From positions 620,001 to 684,000 of the forward strand of contig NZ_JAFMZO010000003.1 in assembly GCF_024436395.1 (NCBI RefSeq): a stretch of 64,000 nucleotides of DNA, in the 5' to 3' direction. Position numbers and translations under genes: made by a program. This DNA is from Paradesertivirga mongoliensis. Its GTDB lineage: Bacteria; Bacteroidota; Bacteroidia; Sphingobacteriales; Sphingobacteriaceae. Positions 1 to 10,851 of this stretch are shown here, piece after piece. Within the stretch, counting starts at the first letter, position 1. Each line of letters begins with the position of its first letter. The notes below the pieces were generated by a model. The model saw only the letters and a list, made by a program, of their open reading frames with translations, searched no databases and had not been told where the DNA came from.

Positions 1-330
1 TCAAATACCCAGGTGGTTGGAATTGACGAAGCGCAGTTTTTTGACGATGGGCTGCCTGAAGTCTGTAAACGACTCGCATCAAAAGGGATCAGAGTAATTG
101 TGGCGGGACTGGATATGGACTTTAAAGGAAATCCATTTGGACCTATGCCAGCATTGATGTCCATCGCCGAAGAGGTTACCAAAGTACATGCGGTTTGTGT
201 AATCTGTGGATCGCCGGCAACTTTTTCGTTCCGAACGATCGCTAATGAAAGTAAAATTTTACTTGGAGAAAAAGAGAGTTACGAACCGCGCTGCAGGCTA
301 TGTTTCAGCCAGTCTGAAGATCTATTTTAA
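1..330 (+). CDS. tdk: Thymidine kinase, C-terminal part (5' truncated by window edge)
   Basis: Type II thymidine kinase phosphorylates thymidine to dTMP in the salvage pathway. The open frame runs from base 1 with no start, so only the last 109 residues are present. They hold the Walker B-like DEAQFF motif near the beginning and the four structural-zinc cysteines (CVIC and CRLC pairs) near the end, the layout of bacterial Tdk. The P-loop half lies outside the window. The stop overlaps by 9 bases the 3' end of the convergent protease gene, so no terminator separates them. Confidence 0.95.
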   Translation, partial: SNTQVVGIDEAQFFDDGLPEVCKRLASKGIRVIVAGLDMDFKGNPFGPMPALMSIAEEVTKVHAVCVICGSPATFSFRTIANESKILLGEKESYEPRCRLCFSQSEDLF

Positions 331-3186
331 AACACTGATTTTAGTCGTTCTTACCTGATCGTTATATTTAAAACGATAGAAATAAACGCCGCTACCAATA
401 TCCGAAAAGAATCCACCCGAAAAATCATACTTTAAATAATGAACGCCTTTCCCATATCCCAGGCCGGGAATCAATGTTCTAACCCGCTGCCCCATCAGAT
501 TAAATAATTCAAGAGTAACCTTCCCCTGTTCCGGCAGTTCAAACCGAACAGTGCTTACGCCATTAGAAGAAAATAGCGGATTAGGATAAACCTCAACATT
601 AAATGCAACTGCAGGTTCATTGGGGATAACCACGTTGAGCTTGTCGTATTTTTGCTGAGCAGCCTGAGCCGAGGCCTGTATATCCTGCAAATTGTCTCCG
701 CCAATAAACGCAAAAGCCACTTTAACAGACCGGTTAGCGGGAATAGAATAAGGGCCGTATCCCGAAACAAAGGACACATCGACGCCGGTACTTACATCCA
801 GTCCTGAAGATTGCACCCCGCTCGAAAGTGTCTCCCACTTTTCTGCGATGGTTAATTCTTCGTCGCTTAGCGGATTGTTCTGCACATCAAACGACAGCGG
901 ATAATAGGCGGGGGCAGCATTATTACTCAATAGTTTCACCGCAGCATAAGGCGCATTGGGTACTTCTTTATCATAAACATAAGCCAGACGTTCGGCAGGA
1001 ATGTATTGCGTTGCATCGGCCCTGCCGCCAAGTATATCCCAATCGGTGAAAAGGCCGATATGAACATTCTTCAATTGAAAATTAGTGCGGTTAAGAACTT
1101 CATACTCCGCGATGATATATTTATCGTCGGGCGATTTCTTAAAGGCTGTCATCCTGTGAGTTACGGCAATCTCCAGACCTTTTGGATTTCCCCGGTCGTT
1201 AAATTGTGATTCGGCAACGATCGAATCAGCATTGTCAATAACCTCATAGGCCCTCACCAATTTAACAAAATGATCGTGAGTAGTAGAATTATCTGCCCGC
1301 GCATTATTCGAAACTCTCTCGGGCGAATTGCCAATCATTAACGCAGCCTCGTAAAGCAGCTGTTCGCCACGGTATTCAAAACCGAGCCCGTTTGTTTCAG
1401 ATGGAGAACTATATCCGATTCTGCCGTTGCTTGTGATCGTGGTGGCAATAGAGTTGGTTCGAATATTAATAAAATCTTTCGATACGGTTAAAGAGAACCA
1501 CTCAAAATCCTGGTAATTATTAGCAGCGTAAGTAAGCAAAAAGTCGACGTTCGAGTTTCCGGGTACTTCCTTCGGAATGATCACTTTGAAAGGGCCAACC
1601 TGGGTTTTCGTCTCCAATGTACCAATAGACGCAATGTTCGGCACAGACGAAAGTATTTTTATCTCGGGAATGGATGCACTTAGTGTAAGTTTGAGATTGC
1701 TTACCGGATAAAGGAAGTTCTTCAGATCAAGATACAAATAGAGCGTATCGGGACTGCCTGCATTGGCGGCAATTTTCTCCTCTTCTGATACGTTCTGGAT
1801 TCTAACCGAAGGCGGGGTTTCTGTAAGCGCTTTCAGCACATTCACTCTCCCCTTTCCCAGCTGACGCGTAAACTGCGGGTTTTCATTTTCGGTATTGTCG
1901 GCAGTAACACGAACAAGTTCCCCTATTTGCTGCATATTAAATGCGGGGCGGTAGGCTTTAACCAAAGCCGCCGTACTTGAAATGATGGGTGCAGACATTG
2001 AGGAACCAGAACTCAAGCCATATCCGCCAAATACTGTACTCAAAACCTGGTTTCCCGGGGCTGAGATTGATATATATGGCCCGTAATTTGAACTGCTTGC
2101 CCTGGTCTTATCTGCGTTGACATTCGCTACGGCAAGAACACCTTTGTAAGCTGCGGGATACTCGGGAACATCTGTATTGCTGTTACCTCCCGCGGCTACC
2201 ACCAGGCAGCCTTTGCTGATGGCATAATTCACAACATCCCTTCCAAAGCCGCCACCAGAGGTACTGCCCCATGAACAGTTAATGATATGGGCGCCCATAT
2301 CTGCGGCGTATTTGATGCCCTCGTAACCGCGGGAAATCTCAGTACCATTGTTATCCGGACCAGCTTTTACGATCAGCAGTTTAGCAGTGTTGAACGCGAT
2401 ACTTGAAACTCCGGTTCCGTTGTCTGTTACCGCCGAAGCAATTCCACTCACATGAACCCCATGATCGTTTGAAGAACCGACAACGTTAGGGTTATTATCT
2501 TCATTAAATCCATTGTCGCCTGCAAAATCCCATCCCCGATAGTCATCCACTTTGCCGTTTCCATCATCGTCTACCTGATTTACCGGGTCGGCGGTATTGT
2601 AATAAATGTTTGCAGCCAAATCAGGGTGTGTTAGCTCAGAGCCACTGTCGACGATTGCAATAATGAGGCCTGATCCGTTTCTCACCAGGTCCCAGGCCTG
2701 CGGAGCTTGCAACTGTGGTAAATATGTTTGTTCGGGAAATCGTGGATCGCTTGGGAGATAGTTAATCCGATGGACATAGCGCGGTTCTGCGTACTCTACG
2801 TTCGGGTCTGCTAATATCTCATTGATCACGGCTTCGATATTAGCCGAAGTACTGATTTTAACCTCGTAGATTCGTCCGAGCCCCACCTCATCGTCAGGCT
2901 TACGAAGCGCTGAGGTACGAAGTGAAGATATCGGCTGTGAAAACATCTTTCTTTGAGAAACAACCGACCTGGATTTTACATTATGATCCGGCAACGTAAC
3001 GGATTTTGTTTTTGAGGAGCTCCCTGCAACCGCTTTAAACTTGACGATCAGAACGCCGGGTACGTAGTCCTTTACGGTTACATATTTGGGCAGCTTAAAC
3101 AATTTCGAGGCAGGTACCGGAGGATTCTGCGCCTGAACAATCAGTATATTAAGACACAGAAAAAGGGCTGGTAAAAGTTTTTTCAT
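322..3186 (-). CDS. Secreted S8 (subtilisin-like) serine protease with type 9 secretion sorting domain
   Basis: This 954-residue protein has an N-terminal signal peptide (about residues 1-20), an N-terminal prodomain-like segment (about 40-140), and a subtilase domain with the catalytic triad visible as Asp180 (AIVDSGS), His242 (DHGVHVSG) and Ser396 (SGSSMSAP). A long beta-rich middle region follows. The last ~85 residues (VYPNP... to ...TTKISVLK) form a type A T9SS C-terminal domain, implying export by the PorSS and anchoring or release at the cell surface. Function is extracellular proteolysis; substrate unknown. It is transcribed alone, convergent with tdk. Confidence 0.95.
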   Translation of the reverse strand: MKKLLPALFLCLNILIVQAQNPPVPASKLFKLPKYVTVKDYVPGVLIVKFKAVAGSSSKTKSVTLPDHNVKSRSVVSQRKMFSQPISSLRTSALRKPDDEVGLGRIYEVKISTSANIEAVINEILADPNVEYAEPRYVHRINYLPSDPRFPEQTYLPQLQAPQAWDLVRNGSGLIIAIVDSGSELTHPDLAANIYYNTADPVNQVDDDGNGKVDDYRGWDFAGDNGFNEDNNPNVVGSSNDHGVHVSGIASAVTDNGTGVSSIAFNTAKLLIVKAGPDNNGTEISRGYEGIKYAADMGAHIINCSWGSTSGGGFGRDVVNYAISKGCLVVAAGGNSNTDVPEYPAAYKGVLAVANVNADKTRASSSNYGPYISISAPGNQVLSTVFGGYGLSSGSSMSAPIISSTAALVKAYRPAFNMQQIGELVRVTADNTENENPQFTRQLGKGRVNVLKALTETPPSVRIQNVSEEEKIAANAGSPDTLYLYLDLKNFLYPVSNLKLTLSASIPEIKILSSVPNIASIGTLETKTQVGPFKVIIPKEVPGNSNVDFLLTYAANNYQDFEWFSLTVSKDFINIRTNSIATTITSNGRIGYSSPSETNGLGFEYRGEQLLYEAALMIGNSPERVSNNARADNSTTHDHFVKLVRAYEVIDNADSIVAESQFNDRGNPKGLEIAVTHRMTAFKKSPDDKYIIAEYEVLNRTNFQLKNVHIGLFTDWDILGGRADATQYIPAERLAYVYDKEVPNAPYAAVKLLSNNAAPAYYPLSFDVQNNPLSDEELTIAEKWETLSSGVQSSGLDVSTGVDVSFVSGYGPYSIPANRSVKVAFAFIGGDNLQDIQASAQAAQQKYDKLNVVIPNEPAVAFNVEVYPNPLFSSNGVSTVRFELPEQGKVTLELFNLMGQRVRTLIPGLGYGKGVHYLKYDFSGGFFSDIGSGVYFYRFKYNDQVRTTKISVLK

Positions 3187-3250
3187 TCAGGTGTGTTTCC
3201 AGAATAAAGGTATTTATAAAATGGGAGATGGAAATAAGAAAATTCCTGAT

Positions 3251-4663
3251 TTATTTCAATTCATCCAGCACCTTAAACATCTTTTGCTTAATTGCCGAAG
3301 TACTCCCATTATAGTTATTGGTTATAAAGGTAAATACCAGGGGTGTTCCGGAAGACGATTTATGATAGCCGGTATAAGCCAGGACGTTCCGGATACTGCC
3401 ACTTTTCATCTTTATCTTATTATTTTCCGGAAGGCTTTCATACAAAGAGCTGTACCAGGGTTCTTTTGCCGCCGATTGAAGAATAGAGGCCATGGCCAGG
3501 GTTGTTATTCTGTTTTCAGGGGATAATCCGCTCCCATCTAAAATAGCTAAAGCGTTCGGATCCATTTTGAGCTTTGAACTCCAGAATTTCTTAATCTCCG
3601 AAATACCATTTTCTGTGGTTGCAGCTTTACCTTGCTTTAGGGCGATCGACTTAATTAAGTTTTCTCCGTAAAGATTGAGGCTTTTCTGGTTTAACCAGTA
3701 TATTATTTGTCTTAAAAGCGGCGACTGGTACTCATCAATAACAGTCGCCGGTGGAAGAAACTTCTCTTTTTCCAGATCAAGCAGCCGCGCAGTGGAGGCT
3801 TGTCCGGCTATGGAAATACCATTATCGTCAAGAGCACTTTTCAATTCTCTGGCAAGAGTTAAAGCCGGATCAGGCATCGAGATCATGATTGTCTTTTTCA
3901 GATCGATACCATAAGTTCCCCGCAAATAGACGATATCTGTATATGGAGCAGAATACGCGTAAACATTGTCCCCGCTTCCGGCATTACCGGTGGTAACTTC
4001 GTTAACGAGCTTTAAGTCGGTTGAATTAGAAACCGCTCCCAGAAGTTCGGTTTTATCTCCCGCTTTTACCCCTGCCCTGAATCTGACACCAATTTCATTT
4101 TCTTTCCAGCTTAGAGAGCTCGCACCCGCGCCGTAGTAATTGCCGATATCCTGCCATATCCAACCAAGCGGTGTAATTTGAGTGCCGAATAACGAGTCAT
4201 CGGCAATCAGGCGGCCGTTTATCTTTTTAATTCCGGCTTTTTTTATTGCGGCCGCCCAGCGATTCAAAAGGGCTTCCGGCTTTGATTGAGCATACCTGTC
4301 GCTTCCCAGAGTTGGATCGCCTCCTCCCCTTATAATTAAATCGCCGTTAAGGATTCCGTTCACGATGGATCCGTTATAACACAAAGTGGTTTCCCATCTA
4401 AAATCCTGGCCCAGGATGTGAAATGCGCTTGCAGAAGTTACCACTTTTAAAGTTGAGGCCGGCGCTAAGCCGATATGACCATTCTTAGAAAAGACAACTT
4501 CACCTGTTTTTGCATTAAGCACCGTCAAAGAACTTAAGCCGTACCTAAGCTGCGAATCATTTTCAAATCTTGAGTAGGCAACGTCTATGTTAGGTACGCT
4601 GGTTTGCGCACATGATACCTGAGTTAGGATGAGTAGTAAAGGAAGAAAGTGTTTTTTCATCAT
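3251..4663 (-). CDS. dacB: D-alanyl-D-alanine carboxypeptidase/endopeptidase, PBP4 (S13) family
   Basis: S13 enzymes trim or cleave peptidoglycan stem peptides in the periplasm. The active-site signatures are present: SxxK as STLK (about residue 70), the SSL/SxN region, and KSG in place of KTG near the C-terminus (KMKSGSIRN). The start is set at 4663, giving MMKKHFLPLLLIL..., a clear signal peptide; reading further upstream adds 24 residues with no signal character and is rejected. Length (~470 aa) fits the family. A cysteine after LTQVS could be a lipidation site but the lipobox is poor. Confidence 0.92.
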   Translation of the reverse strand: MMKKHFLPLLLILTQVSCAQTSVPNIDVAYSRFENDSQLRYGLSSLTVLNAKTGEVVFSKNGHIGLAPASTLKVVTSASAFHILGQDFRWETTLCYNGSIVNGILNGDLIIRGGGDPTLGSDRYAQSKPEALLNRWAAAIKKAGIKKINGRLIADDSLFGTQITPLGWIWQDIGNYYGAGASSLSWKENEIGVRFRAGVKAGDKTELLGAVSNSTDLKLVNEVTTGNAGSGDNVYAYSAPYTDIVYLRGTYGIDLKKTIMISMPDPALTLARELKSALDDNGISIAGQASTARLLDLEKEKFLPPATVIDEYQSPLLRQIIYWLNQKSLNLYGENLIKSIALKQGKAATTENGISEIKKFWSSKLKMDPNALAILDGSGLSPENRITTLAMASILQSAAKEPWYSSLYESLPENNKIKMKSGSIRNVLAYTGYHKSSSGTPLVFTFITNNYNGSTSAIKQKMFKVLDELK

Positions 4664-4797
4664 TATTTTACATTGAATTCCCTGGTTATCGGCTATTAGA
4701 CGCGTCTGATGAAAGCTATCCAACATTTGAATCATCGGATAATTATCCGAACGGCCTGAGTCGCCCGATGACTAACTCCCGACAAGACTATAACAAA

Positions 4798-4830
4798 AAA
4801 GGTGGCTAAATCTTATCATTAGCCACCTTT
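4798..4830 (-). terminator. Rho-independent terminator of asd
   Basis: Perfect 12-bp inverted repeat (AAAGGTGGCTAA / TTAGCCACCTTT, loop of 9) lies 21 bases past the asd stop. On the minus strand the stem is followed by a T-run (complement of the A-run at 4795-4800). Confidence 0.88.
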
Positions 4831-4850
4831 CAAATGTAAATAAAACAAGA

Positions 4851-5846
4851 TTATTTATTCAATAAACCCTGCTTTACTAAATATTCTGCAATCTGAACCG
4901 CGTTAGTAGCTGCTCCTTTACGAAGGTTATCTGCAACTACCCAAAGGTTTAAGGTCTTATCCTGCGACTCATCGCGACGGATACGTCCTACAAAAACCTC
5001 ATCCTTCTCATGGGCATCTTTTGGCATCGGGTATTTCGCATTCGCGGGATCGTCTACTACGATCACACCTTCCTGCTGCTCCAAGATACTGCGCACTTCG
5101 GCAAGGTCAAAGTCGTTCTCAAACTCAATATTTACTGATTCTGAGTGTCCTCCCATTACAGGAATACGAACAGTAGTTGCAGTAACCCTGATCGAGTCGT
5201 CTCCCATGATTTTATTCGTTTCCTTGATCATTTTCATCTCCTCTTTGGTGTATCCATTGTCCTGGAATACATCAATTTGCGGAATTACGTTAAGATCGAT
5301 CGGGTATGCATAAGCCATAGGTCCATCAACCCCTTTGCGCTCGTTCATCAATTGCTCTACCGCTTTAACGCCCGTACCCGTAACCGACTGATAGGTTGAC
5401 ACTACCACTCTTTTGATTTTATATTTCGCATGAAGCGGTTGTAATACCACTACCATTTGAATGGTTGAACAATTCGGATTCGCAATGATCTTATCTTCTG
5501 CGGTAAGCACATGAGCATTAACCTCTGGCACAACCAGTTTTTTGCTCGGGTCCATGCGCCATGCTGAGGAATTATCAATTACAGTAATGCCTGCTTCCGC
5601 GAATAACGGAGCCTGCTCCAATGAAGTGCCGCCGCCTGCCGAGAATAATGCTACGTCAGGTTTCATCTTAATTGCATCTTCCACTGTTACTACTGTGTAT
5701 TTCTTACCCTTGAAATCCACTTGCTTACCAGCACTTTTGGCTGATGCTACGGGAATCAATTCAGTAACCGGAAAATTGCGCTCTGCTAAAACTTTTAACA
5801 TCACCGAACCTACAAGGCCGGTAGCGCCTACAACTGCGACTTTCAT
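4851..5846 (-). CDS. asd: Aspartate-semialdehyde dehydrogenase
   Basis: Reduces aspartyl-4-phosphate to aspartate semialdehyde with NADPH, feeding lysine/diaminopimelate, threonine and methionine synthesis. The 331-residue protein begins with the dinucleotide-binding GATGLVG motif (residues 7-13) and has the catalytic cysteine in NPNCST (Cys126), plus the C-terminal substrate-binding GHSESV region. Length is normal for bacterial Asd. Followed by its own terminator, so probably monocistronic. Confidence 0.96.
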   Translation of the reverse strand: MKVAVVGATGLVGSVMLKVLAERNFPVTELIPVASAKSAGKQVDFKGKKYTVVTVEDAIKMKPDVALFSAGGGTSLEQAPLFAEAGITVIDNSSAWRMDPSKKLVVPEVNAHVLTAEDKIIANPNCSTIQMVVVLQPLHAKYKIKRVVVSTYQSVTGTGVKAVEQLMNERKGVDGPMAYAYPIDLNVIPQIDVFQDNGYTKEEMKMIKETNKIMGDDSIRVTATTVRIPVMGGHSESVNIEFENDFDLAEVRSILEQQEGVIVVDDPANAKYPMPKDAHEKDEVFVGRIRRDESQDKTLNLWVVADNLRKGAATNAVQIAEYLVKQGLLNK

Positions 5847-6049
5847 CTGTTTTGTTAAATTTATTTGTTTGTTTTTTTAATATCCGGCAAAGATGAAAAA
5901 ATATCTACTCTTCTCAGCCATTTAAATGGATATTTTCCCGGCTAACAAAGAGTTAGCGCATTTAATGACGGTAATTTTACAACTCAGAATATTTTAACAG
6001 AGCTGAGACAATTAGTCGGTTCATAGCTTTGAAATTTTATAGTTACATA

Positions 6050-6081
6050 TTGAAGTGCATCTATATGTTTCTTTACATTTG
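6050..6081 (+). promoter_or_regulatory. Bacteroidota-type promoter for the CE15-GH106 pair
   Basis: A -33-like TTG at 6050-6052 and a perfect -7 box TACATTTG (TAnnTTTG) at 6074-6081 are 21 bases apart, matching the Bacteroidota primary sigma factor promoter. Transcription would start about 20 bases before the ATG at 6111. Confidence 0.65.
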
Positions 6082-6110
6082 AATACCAGGCCTATAAACC
6101 GATTTCTGAC

Positions 6111-7403
6111 ATGCATTGCAATCTTTCTTTAAAACTCTTTTCGGCTATCATAATTATTGTTTCAAACGCGTTTGCGCAGCAAAAGCCACCCGCCTCTCAG
6201 GTTGCCGGAATCCCGGTAAATTATGATGAAGCATTAACAGGAGATTACATTTTGCCGAATGTCTTGACGTTAAATAATGGGAAACAGGTCAAAAGCATCA
6301 AAACCTGGCAAAAGCAGAGGCGACCGGAGATTCTGAAATTTTACGAGGAAAACCAGTTTGGGAAAATGCCACCGCGCCCCACAGCTTTATCATTTAATGT
6401 GTTTGATAAGGGAACGCCAGTCTTTGAAGGAAAAGCGATCCGAAAACAAATAACAATTTACTTCACGGAAGATACTTCCAGGCATAAAACAGAACTGCTT
6501 ATTTACCTGCCTGCAAACAAGAACACACCTGCTCCCTTACTGCTGGTTGTAAATTTCTCACAAAATTCAAATGCTACAAACGACCCGGGGGTAAAACCAT
6601 CACTGACTTGGACCAAAGAAGGAAGACGTGTGCCTGCGACTACCGGAAGAGCTTTCGGCAAACTTGATGTCGAAAAATTCGTTTTGGCAGGATTCGGAAT
6701 TGCAACTTTATGCTACACCGACATCGAACCCGATGCCCTCGATGGAATTTTACATGGAATTCGCAGAGAATATTTGAAAAACGGCAGCACCCAACCTGCT
6801 CCGGATGAATGGGGCGCTATTTCTGCCTGGGCCTGGGAAATTAGCAGGGCGATTGATTATTTCGAAACAGATAAAGATATAGATGCTAAACGAATAGCCA
6901 TTCAGGGCACTTCGCGTCTTGGGAAAACAGTATTGTGGGCCGGTGCATCCGACCCGAGGATTGCCATGGTGATAGCAAGTTGCTCTGGTGAAGGGGGCGC
7001 TGCCATAAGCCGTCGCAACTACGGAGAAACAATCAAACACCTTACCGCCCCCACCCGGTATCCTTATCAGTTTGCTGCTAACTATCAAAATTTTGCCAGC
7101 GATTATAATTCCTACAAAGTAGACGGACATATGCTGGTTTCGCTGATGGCTCCGCGCCCGGTACTGTTACAAACCGGCGATACGGACGTTTGGTCTGATC
7201 CGAAAGGAGAATTTTTAGCCGCTGCAGCCGCAGAACCGGTTTATAAATTATTCGGAAAAAGCGGCCCTGGTAATGATATCATGCCTAAGCCTGGAGATCG
7301 TTCTATGCTTAATCCCCTGGGATATTTTATGCACGCAGGCGGACATGGAACTATTCCATCCGACTGGGATGTTTACCTTGAATTCATGAAAAAATATTTA
7401 TAA
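6111..7403 (+). CDS. Secreted CE15-type esterase (glucuronoyl esterase-like alpha/beta hydrolase)
   Basis: CE15 enzymes cleave ester bonds between glucuronic acid in hemicellulose and lignin or other alcohols. A signal peptide (about residues 1-22, ending FAQ) precedes an alpha/beta hydrolase. The nucleophile motif GTSRLGK (Ser268), the acid in SGEGGAAISRRNYGET (Glu294) and the His in HAGGHG (His412) match the bacterial CE15 layout. It lies 30 bp upstream of a GH106 gene and probably shares its transcript. Activity on acetyl esters instead is possible, since family annotation often mixes these. Confidence 0.82.
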   Translation: MHCNLSLKLFSAIIIIVSNAFAQQKPPASQVAGIPVNYDEALTGDYILPNVLTLNNGKQVKSIKTWQKQRRPEILKFYEENQFGKMPPRPTALSFNVFDKGTPVFEGKAIRKQITIYFTEDTSRHKTELLIYLPANKNTPAPLLLVVNFSQNSNATNDPGVKPSLTWTKEGRRVPATTGRAFGKLDVEKFVLAGFGIATLCYTDIEPDALDGILHGIRREYLKNGSTQPAPDEWGAISAWAWEISRAIDYFETDKDIDAKRIAIQGTSRLGKTVLWAGASDPRIAMVIASCSGEGGAAISRRNYGETIKHLTAPTRYPYQFAANYQNFASDYNSYKVDGHMLVSLMAPRPVLLQTGDTDVWSDPKGEFLAAAAAEPVYKLFGKSGPGNDIMPKPGDRSMLNPLGYFMHAGGHGTIPSDWDVYLEFMKKYL

Positions 7404-7433
7404 GCGACATATATTTCAATCTTGAAACGTTCC

Positions 7434-10400
7434 ATGACCAGAAACAACCTTTTAACTTCCTTCGGTCTCCTGATTTTCCTATTGATCTTTTGCGCCGCTG
7501 CGTATTCGCAAAATACGATTGAGTCGCTAAAGGCAAATTTTAAAACACCACCCCAAACGGGCTGGCCCCGGACATGGTGGCATTGGTCGCACAGCAACGT
7601 CACAAAAGAAGGAATAACCAAAGATCTTGAATGGATGAAAAGGGCCGGTATTGCCGGGATGCAATTAGGTGATGTAGCTTATGGCAGCGGCCAAACAGTA
7701 ACAGAAAAGATTGTTTTTCGCACCCCCGAGTGGCTTGATGCCGTTCGTCATACCGCAGCTGAAGCAGACAGACTTGGGCTCGAAATGTCGATGTTCACTT
7801 CGGCAGGCTGGAGTCTAACCGGCGGGCCCTGGGTAAAACCAGAGCAGGCGATGAAAAAGCTGGTTTGGAGCGAAGTCAGGGTTGAGGGTTCGAAAACATT
7901 TAAAGGAAAACTGCCGCAACCGCCTGCGAATGAAGGCGCGGGGCCAAATCTCAGCCCCCTGACCGAACAAACAACGCCAAAGGGCTTCTATAAAGATTTT
8001 GCCGTGATTGCATATCGTACTCCGGCAAATGAACTAATATCGGCAACACCGGCAAAAGTGAGTAGTTCATCGGGCGAAATTGATAAAACACAGTTATTTG
8101 ATAGCAATTTGGCAACATCAGGCACTATAAAAGCCATCGGACAACCACGAAAGGCTTGGCTGCTGCTCGACTTTAATAAACCAGTTACTGCAACCGGGAT
8201 TACCATTGCAGGGAAAAAAGGAATTCCGTTTGGAAGCATTATGGCGAGTAACGATGGAATCTCTTTCAGCACATTGACAAACATTCCGGGTAAAACAGGC
8301 TATCGGGGGGGCAGGATCCGGACGTATGATTTTGCTGAAACCAAAGCCAGATATTACAAAGTTGAAATGACTAACGCTCCTGCAAGACCGGGAGAGATCA
8401 TTTCTCAAATAACGACGCTGGCCGATAGCGTGTACGACATCAGCGAGATCCAAATACATACCGGCGGCCGGGTAAACCGCTGGGAAGACAAAGCGGGCTT
8501 CAACTTTTTATTTGAATATGCCGGAACAGAAACACCTGCCCTGTCTCCAGGATCGGTGATAGCTTCCGCTGATGTGATCGACCTTAGCTCGAAAATGTCC
8601 GCTGATGGAACGTTAAACTGGGATCCGCCGAAAGGCAACTGGACCATTATGCGTTTTGGCTATGCACTTACCGGTGCAAAAAACCGTCCAGCAGTACCCG
8701 CTGGTTTAGGTTATGAAGTGGACAAGTTAAGTAAAAAACATGCTGAAGCCTACATGCAGGAGTACACCAACCCAATAAAAGGCGCATTGGGAAACCTGTA
8801 CGGAAAAAGCCTCCAATATATGGTGATGGACAGTTGGGAAGCAGGCATCCAAAACTGGACAGAAGATATGCCTGCTGAATTTAAAAAGAGGCGAGGATAT
8901 GATATGACTCCATACCTGCCGGTTCTAGCAGGAAGAGTTTACAAAAATTCTGAAATCAGCGATCGCTTTCTCTGGGATTTCCGCAGGACGCTGGTGGATA
9001 TGTTTGCCGAGAATCACTATGGCACCGTAACAGACTTTCTCAATAAGCAGGGAATAAAAACCTACAGTGAAGCAGGCGGTGTATCGCTCGAATCGATGGA
9101 AGACGCCTTGCTGAATAAAAAATATGTTGACATACCGATGGGCGAATTTTGGGTTCGCGACCTGCATCCGTCGTCTATGTATTATGAGGACGTTAGAGGT
9201 GCGGCCTCTGCTTCACATGTTTACGGGAAGAATCTGGTAGCGGCAGAGGCTTTTACCGGCGGAAATTATGAATCGCCATATACCTTAAAAAAACTCGCAG
9301 ATTATTGGTTTACCCAAGGGATAAACAGACTGGTTTTTCACACATCGGCCCACCAACCATTAGACACCAAGCCCGGGAACACGATGGTTGGTACGCACAT
9401 CAACCGCAATATTACCTGGGCCGAACAGGCCAGGCCCTTCATGACTTATCTTTCAAGAGCTTCATACATGCTGCAGCAGGGAACTTATGTGGCTGATGTT
9501 GCCTATTTATTGAACGAAGGTGCACCCTCAACCATGCCGTTTTGGGGTGCCGGTTTGCAGCCTGCTCTGCCAGATGGATATTCTTTCGACTATATTAATG
9601 CCGATGTGCTGTTAAACCGCATCAAGTTTGAAGGCGGACGGCTCACACTTCCGGACGGACTTAATTATGGAGTACTTGTTTTACCTCAAACTACCGAGAT
9701 GACTTTACCGGTACTGAAGAAAATCAGGGAACTCGTTGGAGCGGGAGCTACAGTTTTAGGTCCAAAACCAGTAAAAACCCCGGGTTTAATAGGCTACCCC
9801 GCATCCGACGATGAGCTTAAAGAACTGGCTGGTGAAGTCTGGGGCGATTTAGACGGCATCAGCCGTACGGTAAAAACTTACGGAAAAGGAAAAGTACTAT
9901 GGGGAATGCCTTTACAATCTGCACTAAACATGGCGGGAATAACCAGGGATATAGATGCCAATACCTTTTCTGATGGCTTATCCTGGATACACCGTAAAAC
10001 TCCCGACGCGGATATCTATTTTATCGTGAACCGAAAAGATTCTCCTCAGCATCTAGATATAAACTTCCGTGTAAGCGGTAAACACGCAGAGATTTTTAAT
10101 CCCGATAAGGGAACCTATGCGTCTGCAGATTATACAGCCTCCGGCGAAAGAACTATGGTTGATTTACAACTGGAAGAAAGAGAATCTGTTTTTGTGGTAT
10201 TCCATGGAGTTGCACAGGTTAATGACAATAAGAAGGTCAGTCAATATGAGAGTTTAGCCACGATTGACGGCCCCTGGACAGTATCGTTTCCGCCGAACTG
10301 GGGCGCTCCCGAAAAAATTGAAATGACAAATCTTTCATCATGGACCAACCATTCCATTGAGGGCGTAAAATATTTCTCAGGAACAGCCAACTACAACAAG

Positions 10401-10742
10401 ACTTTCGAACTGAATAAAAAATCGATTCAGAATGCCGAAGAGCTATGGATTGACCTTGGTGATGTGAAAGATATTGCGGAAGTATCCTTAAATGGAAAAA
10501 TTATTGACACGCTTTGGAAAGCGCCTTTCCGCGCAGATATCAGTAAAGCCATAAAACCAGGTAAGAACCAGCTTCAAATCAGGGTAACTAATCAGTGGAC
10601 CAACCGATTAATTGGTGACCAAGCCACAACGCCGGAAAAAAGAATCTTGGCAAGCTATACGGCTCCTTTTGGAGGAAGATATGTGCTGGCTCCGTCTGGG
10701 CTGCTTGGGCCCGTCCGGATTTTATCCTCTGCCCATAAGTGA
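7434..10742 (+). CDS. GH106 family alpha-L-rhamnosidase
   Basis: Secreted glycoside hydrolase of about 1102 residues with an N-terminal signal peptide. The N-terminal TWWHWSHSNVTKEGITKDLEWMKRAG-type region (abbreviated here; it starts about residue 44) is typical of GH106, which remove rhamnose from pectic or other plant/algal glycans. The C-terminal ~180 residues look like a beta-sandwich with a galactose-binding-like fold. The ATG at 7434 is chosen over a TTG at 7422 because it puts the signal peptide at the N-terminus. Co-transcribed with the CE15 esterase, suggesting the two act on a substrate with rhamnose next to esterified uronic acid (inference). Confidence 0.88.
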   Translation: MTRNNLLTSFGLLIFLLIFCAAAYSQNTIESLKANFKTPPQTGWPRTWWHWSHSNVTKEGITKDLEWMKRAGIAGMQLGDVAYGSGQTVTEKIVFRTPEWLDAVRHTAAEADRLGLEMSMFTSAGWSLTGGPWVKPEQAMKKLVWSEVRVEGSKTFKGKLPQPPANEGAGPNLSPLTEQTTPKGFYKDFAVIAYRTPANELISATPAKVSSSSGEIDKTQLFDSNLATSGTIKAIGQPRKAWLLLDFNKPVTATGITIAGKKGIPFGSIMASNDGISFSTLTNIPGKTGYRGGRIRTYDFAETKARYYKVEMTNAPARPGEIISQITTLADSVYDISEIQIHTGGRVNRWEDKAGFNFLFEYAGTETPALSPGSVIASADVIDLSSKMSADGTLNWDPPKGNWTIMRFGYALTGAKNRPAVPAGLGYEVDKLSKKHAEAYMQEYTNPIKGALGNLYGKSLQYMVMDSWEAGIQNWTEDMPAEFKKRRGYDMTPYLPVLAGRVYKNSEISDRFLWDFRRTLVDMFAENHYGTVTDFLNKQGIKTYSEAGGVSLESMEDALLNKKYVDIPMGEFWVRDLHPSSMYYEDVRGAASASHVYGKNLVAAEAFTGGNYESPYTLKKLADYWFTQGINRLVFHTSAHQPLDTKPGNTMVGTHINRNITWAEQARPFMTYLSRASYMLQQGTYVADVAYLLNEGAPSTMPFWGAGLQPALPDGYSFDYINADVLLNRIKFEGGRLTLPDGLNYGVLVLPQTTEMTLPVLKKIRELVGAGATVLGPKPVKTPGLIGYPASDDELKELAGEVWGDLDGISRTVKTYGKGKVLWGMPLQSALNMAGITRDIDANTFSDGLSWIHRKTPDADIYFIVNRKDSPQHLDINFRVSGKHAEIFNPDKGTYASADYTASGERTMVDLQLEERESVFVVFHGVAQVNDNKKVSQYESLATIDGPWTVSFPPNWGAPEKIEMTNLSSWTNHSIEGVKYFSGTANYNKTFELNKKSIQNAEELWIDLGDVKDIAEVSLNGKIIDTLWKAPFRADISKAIKPGKNQLQIRVTNQWTNRLIGDQATTPEKRILASYTAPFGGRYVLAPSGLLGPVRILSSAHK

Positions 10743-10851
10743 AGTTTAATTGACTGATAACCAACAGATCCAGTCGCAACCATTTTTAAAATAAATAATT
10801 TTTATCTAATTACTCAAAATTATTACTTTAGGATTTTGAATATCTACCAAG

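Noticed and set aside
4600..4663. PBP4-type protein as a lipoprotein
   Set aside because: A cysteine follows LTQVS, but the residue three before it is Gln, a poor lipobox; a normal signal peptide is as likely.
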